Below, one piece after another: positions 1 to 5,805 of a DNA stretch of 5,805 nt. Source of the stretch: Porticoccaceae bacterium (GTDB lineage Bacteria > Pseudomonadota > Gammaproteobacteria > Pseudomonadales > Porticoccaceae); assembly GCA_002701765.1 (NCBI GenBank), contig NZXB01000011.1:49382-55186 (forward strand). Reading direction: 5' to 3'. Positions within the stretch are counted from its first letter, which is position 1; every line of letters begins with the position of its first letter. The translations under genes were made by a program, and so were the position numbers. The notes beneath the pieces are model-generated. The model was not told the DNA's origin and did not search any database. It saw nothing but the letters and a program-made list of their open reading frames with translations.

Positions 1-363
1 CCAAGCACCTAAAGGATTATTCCCCAATTTCCGCAAGGCACTCAGCTCTCCAGACATGGCCCCTTCAGGCAGAATGCTTCGAGCATAGATCCAAGGGTTG
101 CTCGAACCTAAAAGCATGACTTCCCGGACTAAAAATCGATCATCCTTCTGCTCAGGGAATAATTCACATTCCGAAGGGCGCGGATTTTCAATGCGCTGCG
201 AGACAATTTCAACCGATAAATTATCAGCACATAACTGTTTCAAACTGGCTGTGAGTGATTTTTGATCAAGAAGCCAGGCCCGCAAGGATACTGGACCTGC
301 TGCCGCAGAAAAAGGAGTCAATTCATGCCAGTCCGGCTCACTGATGGGAATTTTCGTTCTCAT
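1..363 (-). CDS. ubiC: Chorismate--pyruvate lyase UbiC (partial, C-terminus beyond left edge)
   Basis: UbiC cleaves chorismate to 4-hydroxybenzoate and pyruvate in the cytosol, the first committed step of ubiquinone synthesis. The 121 codons visible match the family in order: an LRAWLLDQKSLT block (residues 27-38), LVREVML (78-84), an NPWIYARSILP block (89-99) and KLGNNPLG (112-119). Arg80 in the LVREV block aligns, by my recollection of the E. coli enzyme, with the active-site arginine (Arg76). The C-terminal part with the catalytic glutamate lies outside the window. The family is about 165-190 residues long, so roughly two thirds is present. ATG at 363 is the only usable start: the frame upstream has no ATG, GTG or TTG before a TAA at 382-384. 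The ribosome site is weak. The gene follows the acyltransferase by 43 bases in the same direction and is probably its operon partner. The next gene downstream, possibly ubiA, is not visible. Confidence 0.93.
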   Translation of the reverse strand, partial: MRTKIPISEPDWHELTPFSAAAGPVSLRAWLLDQKSLTASLKQLCADNLSVEIVSQRIENPRPSECELFPEQKDDRFLVREVMLLGSSNPWIYARSILPEGAMSGELSALRKLGNNPLGAW

Positions 364-406
364 GTTAAAACACTGCTCAGCTTATCAAAAGCTTGGGTAC
401 ATAATA

Positions 407-1297
407 TCAGTAAATTGACGAAAGACCTTCTGGTTGTTGCCTAAATCTCTTGTATTCCCACTGATATTGAGACAGTTCTAACTCTGCTATTCGCTCAACA
501 CCGCGATTTAAAGCACATACGCTTACATGCTGATCTGCACTGTATATGGCTGGATCTGATTGCGTAAAATGAATACTCCAACCACCGCGGATCCGAAGAG
601 CAGTGCAAAAGAGTACATTTGCGTCGCACCTCTGGAGCAGTTTATGAACCAGCGTCATGGTCATTGCAGGCTTTTCAAATAACGGTGCGAAAGCTCCAGC
701 ATTGGCAGGCGGTTGCTGATCTGGCAAAATTCCAATGGTCTCCCCCCGCTTCAACGCTTGCAAGAGCGCTGCCACACCGCGCGAATTTGTTGGGACCAAA
801 GTGGCACCTGACTTTTGCCTAGAGGTCTTTATCCAGTCTTCAAGATCCTTCAGTTTCGGAGGCTCGTAAAGCGAAGTTATAGCGGTTTGCTTTGCAATCC
901 AAAGCCCGACGACTTCCCAGTTTCCCTGATGCGGCACCAACAATACTGTGCCTTTGTTGCTAATCAAAGCTTCCTTAAAAAGGTCCATTCCAATTACATT
1001 TGCGATATGGCTTTGCAACCAATCAGCTGATCGATTCCATAGCCTTGGTGTTTCGAACAGCATCTGCCCTATATGTAACATTCGTCCACGCAAAATGCTC
1101 TCCCTCGAGCGGTCACCCAAATCAGGGAAGCAGTGCTTCAAATTCGTCCTTGCTACTTTGCAAGAACGAATCTCTAGTTTGAGCGCGGTCCAGCCGAGTA
1201 GCCGCCCAATAGCTCGGGATAAACGGAGAGGCATACGGGCTGTGAGTGTCAGAAAGATTAATATTAAACCGCCTTTGAATCGTCTTGCCGTTGTCAC
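407..1297 (-). CDS. lpxL: Lipid A biosynthesis lauroyl/myristoyl acyltransferase, LpxL/HtrB family
   Basis: This 296-residue protein belongs to the inner-membrane LpxL/LpxM family, which adds a secondary fatty acid from acyl-ACP to Kdo-lipid A or a related precursor. A hydrophobic N-terminal segment (about residues 10-28) fits the single membrane anchor of the family. The catalytic H-x4-E motif is H123-QGNW-E128. Other family landmarks are the YEPPK block (144-148), RQKSGATLVP (160-169), GILPDQQP with D193 (189-196), and the C-terminal QYQWEYKRF (277-285). Length is typical (about 290-310). The start is GTG, with its first base right after the galU TAA stop; AAAGGA lies 10 bases upstream, inside the galU 3' end. 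The next in-frame Met, at residue 22, would delete most of the membrane anchor, so GTG is preferred. Which acyl chain and position it modifies (LpxL-like or LpxM-like) cannot be told from this sequence, so the symbol denotes the family. Confidence 0.9.
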   Translation of the reverse strand: MTTARRFKGGLILIFLTLTARMPLRLSRAIGRLLGWTALKLEIRSCKVARTNLKHCFPDLGDRSRESILRGRMLHIGQMLFETPRLWNRSADWLQSHIANVIGMDLFKEALISNKGTVLLVPHQGNWEVVGLWIAKQTAITSLYEPPKLKDLEDWIKTSRQKSGATLVPTNSRGVAALLQALKRGETIGILPDQQPPANAGAFAPLFEKPAMTMTLVHKLLQRCDANVLFCTALRIRGGWSIHFTQSDPAIYSADQHVSVCALNRGVERIAELELSQYQWEYKRFRQQPEGLSSIY

Positions 1298-2206
1298 TTA
1301 TGCAGGATCCTTTAAATAATTCGGAAGTTCATTTTTTAGATATTTCCGCAGATCTCCCGAGATGTCAGGGTGTTCTAGCCCGAGTTCAATATTCGCCCTT
1401 AGAAGCCCAAGCTTACTGCCACAATCGTATCGGGTGCCTTCAAATTCGTATGCCAGAACTGGTTCTTCCGACAGTAGCGCTTGGATTGCATCGGTAAGTT
1501 GGTATTCTCCTCCTGCCCCGGGCTCCAATATCCGCAATTTATCAAGGATTTGAGGGGTAAAAATATATCGTCCCGTTACACCTTTATCCGACGGAGCGTC
1601 CTCAAATTTTGGCTTTTCAATAATACTATCCAGCGAATAGAGTCGCCGGGCTTGTTTTTGCCCACTAATGACGCCGTATGCTGAAATTTCTCGGCTAGGT
1701 ACAGTCTGGACCGCAATCACGGAACGACCAAATTTTTCATACTGTTTAACGAGTTGTTCCAGCGCATTCGCCTGAGGGCTAATCAAATCATCGGCAAGTA
1801 AGACTGCAAAAGGTTCTTCCCCAATAAGATGCGCTGCAGTGAGTACGGCGTGACCTAGGCCAAGCGCTTCGGTTTGTCGGATATAGGTAAAGCTCACTCC
1901 CTTGGGAACAACTTCTCGTGCAACTTTCAGCAACTGGCCCTTACCACTTTTCTCCAGTTGATGCTCCAATTCATAGGCTTTATCGAAATGATCGGCTATA
2001 GCTCTTTTCGTCCTTCCGGTCACAAAAATCATCTCCGTTATACCGGCCATGACGGCCTCCTCAACGGCATATTGAATCAATGGTTTGTCCACGACAGGCA
2101 GCATTTCTTTTGGGCTGGCTTTTGTAGCAGGTAAAAATCTTGATCCTAATCCTGCGACCGGGAAAATCGCTTTTCGAACTGACCTATGATCACTCAATAC
2201 TGCCAT
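1298..2206 (-). CDS. galU: UTP--glucose-1-phosphate uridylyltransferase GalU
   Basis: GalU makes UDP-glucose and pyrophosphate from UTP and glucose-1-phosphate in the cytosol, feeding LPS core, exopolysaccharide and other glycosyl transfers. The 302 residues cover the whole bacterial enzyme, a Rossmann-like nucleotidyltransferase. Visible motifs are the nucleotide-binding loop GLGSRFLPATKASPKEMLP (19-37), DKPLIQYAVEE (40-50), QTEALGLGHA (111-120), the metal-site LADD (137-140), IIEKP (195-199), TGRY (211-214), GEYQLTDA (233-240) and DCGSKLG (261-267). The ATG start matches the usual family N-terminus, with only about 10 residues before the first beta strand, and has a GCAGGT ribosome site 8 bases upstream. 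It is the first gene of the minus-strand group and ends flush against the acyltransferase GTG. Nothing in it looks truncated or displaced. GalF-type regulatory paralogues are alternatives, but the intact catalytic motifs favour GalU. Confidence 0.96.
   Translation of the reverse strand: MAVLSDHRSVRKAIFPVAGLGSRFLPATKASPKEMLPVVDKPLIQYAVEEAVMAGITEMIFVTGRTKRAIADHFDKAYELEHQLEKSGKGQLLKVAREVVPKGVSFTYIRQTEALGLGHAVLTAAHLIGEEPFAVLLADDLISPQANALEQLVKQYEKFGRSVIAVQTVPSREISAYGVISGQKQARRLYSLDSIIEKPKFEDAPSDKGVTGRYIFTPQILDKLRILEPGAGGEYQLTDAIQALLSEEPVLAYEFEGTRYDCGSKLGLLRANIELGLEHPDISGDLRKYLKNELPNYLKDPA
1308..1313 (-). promoter_or_regulatory. Ribosome binding site of the lpxL-family gene, inside the galU 3' end
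   Basis: The minus strand reads AAAGGA, then 10 bases ending in the galU TAA, then GTG. The motif lies within the last codons of galU. With the TAAGTG junction this suggests that translation of the acyltransferase is coupled to termination on galU. It also supports the GTG over the internal Met at residue 22. Confidence 0.6.
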
Positions 2207-2214
2207 AGTTTGTT

Positions 2215-2220
2215 ACCTGC
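2215..2220 (-). promoter_or_regulatory. Ribosome binding site of galU
   Basis: GCAGGT on the minus strand, 8 bases before the ATG at 2206. It is a partial match to the anti-Shine-Dalgarno complement at normal spacing and supports this start. Confidence 0.5.
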
Positions 2221-2249
2221 TGAATAAAGTTTAGAATGAGACCGCAAAG

Positions 2250-2278
2250 ACTATCACTACAAATCAGAGTGGTGCCAA
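2250..2278 (-). promoter_or_regulatory. Predicted sigma-70 promoter for galU-lpxL-ubiC
   Basis: On the minus strand a -35 box TTGGCA (2278-2273, 5 of 6 to consensus) is followed, after exactly 17 bases, by a -10 box GATAGT (2255-2250, 4 of 6). Transcription would start near 2243, giving a leader of about 37 bases before the galU ATG. A perfect TATAAT further upstream (2288-2283) has no convincing -35 box and is a weaker alternative. Prediction from sequence only. Confidence 0.42.
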
Positions 2279-2325
2279 AAAAATTATATATTTGATTCAA
2301 TAACGCCATTTCACCATCTTATGGC

Positions 2326-2354
2326 CTATCATTCTAGTCTTGCGGGCTTATAAT
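2326..2354 (+). promoter_or_regulatory. Predicted promoter for glyQ-glyS
   Basis: A perfect TATAAT -10 hexamer lies at 2349-2354. At a 17-base spacer the -35 position reads CTATCA (2326-2331), only 3 of 6 to TTGACA, and there is no TG extension, so the upstream half is weak. Transcription would begin near 2361, leaving a leader of about 33 bases before the GTG at 2394. This position also argues against translation starting at the upstream TTG at 2340, which would lie inside the promoter. Confidence 0.45.
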
Positions 2355-2393
2355 TGGTGGGTAAACAAGATAATTAACTATCGAGATCGACCT

Positions 2394-3335
2394 GTGACTG
2401 AAACCGGCAAGGCAATGCAAACTTTTCAGGAATTGATTTTCAGCCTCGAGCAATTTTGGGCAAAAAGAGGTTGCGTCATAATGCAGCCTTTAGATATGGA
2501 AGTCGGTGCTGGAACTTTCCATCCGAGTACTTTTCTTCGCTCAATCGGCCCAGAGAGTTGGAAGAGCGCATATGTACAACCTTCAAGGAGGCCGACTGAC
2601 GGGAGATATGGCGATAATCCTAACCGACTTCAGCATTACTATCAGTTTCAGGTGGTAATGAAGCCATCGCCAAAGGATTTTCAAGACCTCTATCTCTCGT
2701 CACTTGAAACGATTGGCGTCAATACAAGAATCCATGATGTTCGTTTTGTAGAGGACAATTGGGAATCACCGACTCTGGGTGCTTGGGGACTCGGTTGGGA
2801 AGTATGGCTCGATGGTATGGAAGTAAGCCAGTTTACTTATTTCCAACAAGTGGGAGGGTTAGAGTGTTTCCCTGTGACTGGGGAGATTACTTATGGGGTC
2901 GAAAGACTCGCGATGTACCTTCAAGGTAAAGATAATGTTTTTGATCTCATATGGTCAGAAGAAAGAGGCAATACGGTCAGTTATGGCGATGTGTTTCACC
3001 AAAATGAATTAGAGATGTCACGTTTCAACTTTGAACACGCCGATGTTGAGTTTTTGACTCAAAGTTTTAACCACTATGAGCGCCAATGCGAAAGTTTAGT
3101 CTCTTCCGAGCTCCCGCTACCAGCCTATGAAATGGTAATGAAAGCATCCCATACCTTTAATCTACTTGATGCGAGGAAAGCCATCTCAGTTAACGAAAGA
3201 CAACGCTATATCCTCCGCGTCCGAAGCTTAGCTCGAATAGTCGCAAAACTGTATTTGGATTCACGAGCAAGTATGGGTTTCCCTCTAGCTGACAAGGAAA
3301 CATTAAAAAAAGCCGGGCTTGGCAAAGGCGGATAG
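2394..3335 (+). CDS. glyQ: Glycyl-tRNA synthetase alpha subunit GlyQ
   Basis: GlyQ is the catalytic subunit of the bacterial alpha2-beta2 glycyl-tRNA synthetase and holds the class II core that activates glycine with ATP. The 313-residue reading from the GTG shows TFQELIF (10-16), [14 protein letters not shown] (31-44), the motif-2 region [14 protein letters not shown] (60-73) with RLQHYYQF (78-85), [19 protein letters not shown] (118-136), the [10 protein letters not shown] stretch (146-155), motif 3 [13 protein letters not shown] (163-175), and [16 protein letters not shown] (257-272). Family length is about 300-320. The frame stays open upstream to a TTG at 2340, but that lies within the predicted promoter. 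GTG at 2394 has GAGAT 6 bases upstream and gives an N-terminal tail like those of known GlyQ. ATG at 2415 is a fallback, with AAGG only 2 bases away. The C-terminal tail ([12 protein letters not shown]) is lysine- and glycine-rich. glyS follows after 5 bases. Confidence 0.95.
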   Translation: MTETGKAMQTFQELIFSLEQFWAKRGCVIMQPLDMEVGAGTFHPSTFLRSIGPESWKSAYVQPSRRPTDGRYGDNPNRLQHYYQFQVVMKPSPKDFQDLYLSSLETIGVNTRIHDVRFVEDNWESPTLGAWGLGWEVWLDGMEVSQFTYFQQVGGLECFPVTGEITYGVERLAMYLQGKDNVFDLIWSEERGNTVSYGDVFHQNELEMSRFNFEHADVEFLTQSFNHYERQCESLVSSELPLPAYEMVMKASHTFNLLDARKAISVNERQRYILRVRSLARIVAKLYLDSRASMGFPLADKETLKKAGLGKGG

Positions 3336-3338
3336 GAC
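3331..3338 (+). promoter_or_regulatory. Ribosome binding site of glyS overlapping the glyQ stop
   Basis: GATAGGAC spans the glyQ TAG stop. The AGGA core sits about 3 bases before the glyS ATG, somewhat close but usable, with a second purine run (AAAGGCGGA) just upstream inside glyQ. This layout suggests coupled translation, which suits an equal supply of the two subunits. Confidence 0.45.
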
Positions 3339-3340
3339 TA

Positions 3341-5422
3341 ATGAAAGATGATTTATTTATAGAAATCGGTCTGGAAGAAATGCCTTCGTCCGAAGTAATG
3401 CTTCTATCAGAAGCTTTTTCATCGGGTGTGCTTGCAGCGCTTAAACAACAAAGGCTGTCGCACTCTGATGTCGCAACTTATGCTACACCTCGACGAATTG
3501 CTCTCTGGATCAAATCGCTGCAAAGGAAGGCACAAGATATTGACAAAGTTGTGTGGGGGCCATCCGTTGATATTGCATTCAAGGAAAATGGTCTCCCCTC
3601 CAAGGCCGGGGAGGTTTTTGCTGAACGAAATAATCTGGAAACAGTGAATTTAAAAGAATTTATCAGTTTCGATGGCAAGCAAGACAAGCTTCGTTTTAAA
3701 CAGGTCATTGAAGGAAGGTTAACCAAAGATGTGGTTGAAGACTTGATCAATCAGGTACTCTCCAAGCTGCCGTTTAAGAAACGTATGCGTTGGGGCACTA
3801 ATAGACTAGAGTTTGTAAGACCAGTTCACTGGGTGGTTCTTCTCTATGGTAAAGAGGTCTTACGCAAAAATATTTTGGGTATCAATTCTGGAGCTGTTAG
3901 TCGTGGACATCGGTTTCATGCCAGTAAAGAGATAGTAATTAAGTCAGGGAGCTCATATGAGCAACAGCTTTATGAGCATCATGTCGTTGCTTCAGTCGTT
4001 GAAAGACGCCGTCTTATTATTGAAGGGGTCCAGAAGCTAGCGATTCGATTTGGCGGCATTGCCGTAATGGAGCCGTCTCTAATTGATGAGGTGGTTGCGA
4101 TAACTGAATGGCCTGTGCCACTCCTAGGATATTTTGATAAAGATTTTTTAAAGATACCGGAAGAAGCCCTTATCTCTGCCATGAGAAGACATCAAAAGTA
4201 TTTCCATATTGTGGACAAAAACGGGAAATTAATGGCTGCTTTTATAACGGTCGCAAATATCGATAGCGCAGATCCAGCACAAGTAGTTACGGGCAATGAG
4301 AGAGTTTTGAGAGCCCGGTTAGCAGATGCTGTATTTTTTTTTGAAAATGATTGTAAATCTAGCTTAGAGGCCAAGCGGCAAAAACTCTCTGGAGTTGTAT
4401 ATCAAGCGCAATTAGGTTCAGTGTTAGACAAGACTGAACGTCTTGTTAAGTTGTGTCATTTTCTATCAGATACTATCGGAAGTGCTCCGGATTTGGCCGC
4501 TAGGGCCGCGGCTATATGCAAAGCAGATCTGGTAACCGATATGGTTGGAGAGTTTGAAGATTTACAGGGAATTATGGGAGGATATTACGCGCAAAATGAT
4601 AACGAGAAACCTCAAATAGCAACCGCTATCCGGGAACATTACCTTCCTCGCTTTGCTGGTGACAAAACTCCCAAGAGTGCTGAGGGCATCACTCTAGCGA
4701 TAGCAGACCGTTTAGATACGTTAATTGGCACATTTATTATTGACCAACAGCCCTCAGGATCGAAAGACCCCTTTGCTATACGTCGGGCTTGTGTGGGGCT
4801 CTTAAATATAATACTGGAAAACGACATTGACATTGATTTAAGAGAAGCAATTAAGTTTTCAGGCCAACTAATATCAGACAACGACAAATCGAATGAGGCT
4901 TGTAAGTCAGCGCTCACTTATGTTTTGGGCCGCTTTATGTCTATATATAAAGATAAAAAAATAGCAATCGAAAACTTTAAAGCCGTTGAGACGCTTGGTC
5001 TATCAAACCCGTTAGACATAAATCGTCGTGTTTTAGCGATATCTCAATTCAGCCAACTTCCAGACGCAGGAGCTTTGATAGCTGCCAACAAGCGTGTTGT
5101 AAATATTTTGTCTAGCGCTACTTCTCAAGACCTTTTAGTTGATGCGACGATGTTGCGAGAACCAGCAGAAATATATTTATTCAAGAATTTGGAGGAAAAG
5201 AAATCGGTTGCGCATAAACTCATATCCCAGAAAAAGTACGAAATTGCCTTAAAAGAGCTGGCCTCACTAAGAGAACCGGTCGACGAGTTCTTTGAAAAGG
5301 TCCTTGTTATGGAAAAAGAACCCCAAATAAGGAGAAATCGATTAGCTTTGCTTCAAGAATTGAGGCAGTTGTTCTGTGGCGTCGCCGACTTTTCATTACT
5401 TACTGGTGTTGAGGGAGATTAA
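3341..5422 (+). CDS. glyS: Glycyl-tRNA synthetase beta subunit GlyS
   Basis: GlyS is the tRNA-recognition subunit that partners GlyQ; it is required for aminoacylation of tRNA-Gly in the cytosol. The 693 residues match the family length (about 690). Landmarks in order: FIEIGLEEMP (6-15), YATPRRIALW (47-56), KRMRWG (147-152) with FVRPVHWVV (158-166), RGHRFH (188-193), ITEWPVPLLG (254-263), MRRHQKYF (281-288), and the LRARLADAVFFFEND stretch (323-337). Next come the HD-like region KADLVTDMVGEFEDLQGIMG (394-413), ADRLDTLIG (455-463) and PSGSKDPFAIRRA (471-483). The C-terminal DALR-type anticodon-binding region includes REPVDEFFEKVLVM (644-657) and RRNRLALL (664-671). The ATG start fits the family N-terminus. 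A run of nine T at 4334-4342 encodes the FFF of the conserved LADAVFFFE stretch, and the frame is intact across it. The gene converges on gyrB. Confidence 0.97.
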   Translation: MKDDLFIEIGLEEMPSSEVMLLSEAFSSGVLAALKQQRLSHSDVATYATPRRIALWIKSLQRKAQDIDKVVWGPSVDIAFKENGLPSKAGEVFAERNNLETVNLKEFISFDGKQDKLRFKQVIEGRLTKDVVEDLINQVLSKLPFKKRMRWGTNRLEFVRPVHWVVLLYGKEVLRKNILGINSGAVSRGHRFHASKEIVIKSGSSYEQQLYEHHVVASVVERRRLIIEGVQKLAIRFGGIAVMEPSLIDEVVAITEWPVPLLGYFDKDFLKIPEEALISAMRRHQKYFHIVDKNGKLMAAFITVANIDSADPAQVVTGNERVLRARLADAVFFFENDCKSSLEAKRQKLSGVVYQAQLGSVLDKTERLVKLCHFLSDTIGSAPDLAARAAAICKADLVTDMVGEFEDLQGIMGGYYAQNDNEKPQIATAIREHYLPRFAGDKTPKSAEGITLAIADRLDTLIGTFIIDQQPSGSKDPFAIRRACVGLLNIILENDIDIDLREAIKFSGQLISDNDKSNEACKSALTYVLGRFMSIYKDKKIAIENFKAVETLGLSNPLDINRRVLAISQFSQLPDAGALIAANKRVVNILSSATSQDLLVDATMLREPAEIYLFKNLEEKKSVAHKLISQKKYEIALKELASLREPVDEFFEKVLVMEKEPQIRRNRLALLQELRQLFCGVADFSLLTGVEGD

Positions 5423-5426
5423 TCTC
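5415..5426. repeat. Perfect 12-base inverted repeat at the glyS stop codon
   Basis: GAGATTAATCTC is its own reverse complement and contains the glyS TAA stop. An alternative fold pairs TTGAG (5409-5413) with CTCAA (5424-5428). Neither is GC-rich and no run of T follows on either strand, so it is not a classical intrinsic terminator. It could be chance, or a weak end signal shared by the convergent genes. Confidence 0.3.
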
Positions 5427-5460
5427 AAGTTATAGTATGTGACACATCATTGAACTACCT

Positions 5461-5805
5461 CTATATGTCTAGATTTACCACTGACAGCGCATTAGTATCG
5501 ATAAATTCTCGTCTTGGTTCCACATTATCTCCCATAAGCGTGGTAAACATCTGATCTGCTGTTATTGCGTCGTCAATAGTTACCCTGAGCATTCTTCGAT
5601 TCGCCGGGTCCATTGTCGTCTCCCATAACTGCCCGGGATTCATTTCTCCAAGCCCTTTATAACGCTGTGTATTTATCCCTCGCCGGGACTCCACCATAAG
5701 CCATTGCAGTGCATCCTCAAAACTAGAAATCTCCTTTTTCTTATCTCCGCGCTTGATGAATGCTCCTTCCTCAATCAATCCTCTCAATCTATGCCCAAGA
5801 GCTAC
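5461..5805 (-). CDS. gyrB: DNA gyrase subunit B, C-terminal part (partial, continues past right edge)
   Basis: GyrB is the ATPase and TOPRIM-carrying subunit of DNA gyrase, which introduces negative supercoils. The window holds the last 114 residues and the TAG stop, running off the right edge with no start in view. A TTG at 5785-5787 is an internal leucine: the frame continues upstream as [16 protein letters not shown]. Diagnostic motifs are [19 protein letters not shown] followed by TTMDP, then [32 protein letters not shown] and a terminal [14 protein letters not shown] together with [10 protein letters not shown] favours GyrB over ParE, which usually reads LRETTLDP. The segment before it ([20 protein letters not shown]) resembles the end of the extra domain inserted in gammaproteobacterial GyrB. 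It converges with glyS across 38 bases. The upstream control region lies outside the window. Confidence 0.95.
   Translation of the reverse strand, partial: VALGHRLRGLIEEGAFIKRGDKKKEISSFEDALQWLMVESRRGINTQRYKGLGEMNPGQLWETTMDPANRRMLRVTIDDAITADQMFTTLMGDNVEPRREFIDTNALSVVNLDI

Noticed and set aside
379..393. Possible hairpin (AGCTT / AAGCT) between the acyltransferase gene and ubiC.
   Set aside because: The stem is only 5 bases, AT-rich, and has no T run after it in the direction of transcription, so it does not support a terminator or attenuator.
948..1319. An open frame of 123 codons on the plus strand opposite the lpxL-family gene.
   Set aside because: It lies antisense to a gene with clear family motifs, its protein resembles nothing I recognise, and no ribosome site stands out. 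The same holds for the other plus-strand frames opposite galU and the acyltransferase, and the minus-strand frames inside glyS.
2292..2300. TTGATTCAA, resembling part of an FNR/Anr-type operator.
   Set aside because: The two half-sites lack the 4-base spacer of TTGAT-N4-ATCAA, so this is a short palindrome expected by chance in AT-rich sequence.
2340..2393. N-terminal extension of GlyQ from TTG 2340.
   Set aside because: It overlaps a perfect TATAAT at 2349-2354 and encodes residues with no counterpart in known GlyQ proteins. The GTG at 2394 is a better start.
5785..5787. TTG as a start for a separate 108-residue protein.
   Set aside because: The frame continues to the window edge without a stop and the protein matches the C-terminus of GyrB, so this is an internal leucine codon.

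Overview
The window is a compact, wholly chromosomal housekeeping region that looks gammaproteobacterial. Three things point there: a chorismate lyase (UbiC) gene of the ubiquinone pathway, lipid A and UDP-glucose genes, and a GyrB C-terminus of the type found in Pseudomonas-like gammaproteobacteria. The exact taxon cannot be read from the sequence. No mobile element, CRISPR array, tRNA, rRNA or phage gene is visible, and I found no undescribed system.

Layout from left to right. Positions 1-2206 carry three genes on the minus strand, in transcription order galU (UTP-glucose-1-phosphate uridylyltransferase), an lpxL/htrB-family lipid A acyltransferase, and ubiC (cut by the left edge). The galU stop directly abuts the GTG start of the acyltransferase, and 43 bases separate the acyltransferase from ubiC, so they read as one operon. 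Positions 2207-2393 are a divergent control region with promoter-like boxes for galU (minus) and glyQ (plus). Positions 2394-5422 carry glyQ and glyS (plus), the alpha and beta subunits of bacterial heterotetrameric glycyl-tRNA synthetase, 5 bases apart. After a 38-base gap, the 3' end of gyrB (DNA gyrase subunit B) comes in on the minus strand and runs off the right edge.

Functionally the left operon joins envelope biogenesis (UDP-glucose for surface polysaccharide, and late acylation of lipid A) with the first committed step of ubiquinone synthesis. The right operon supplies glycyl-tRNA, and gyrB supplies the ATPase subunit of gyrase. From memory of Pseudomonas aeruginosa, gyrB, glyS-glyQ and an lpxL/htrB-type gene lie close together next to oriC, with gyrB and glyS convergent. 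This window looks like a shortened and rearranged version of that origin-proximal block.
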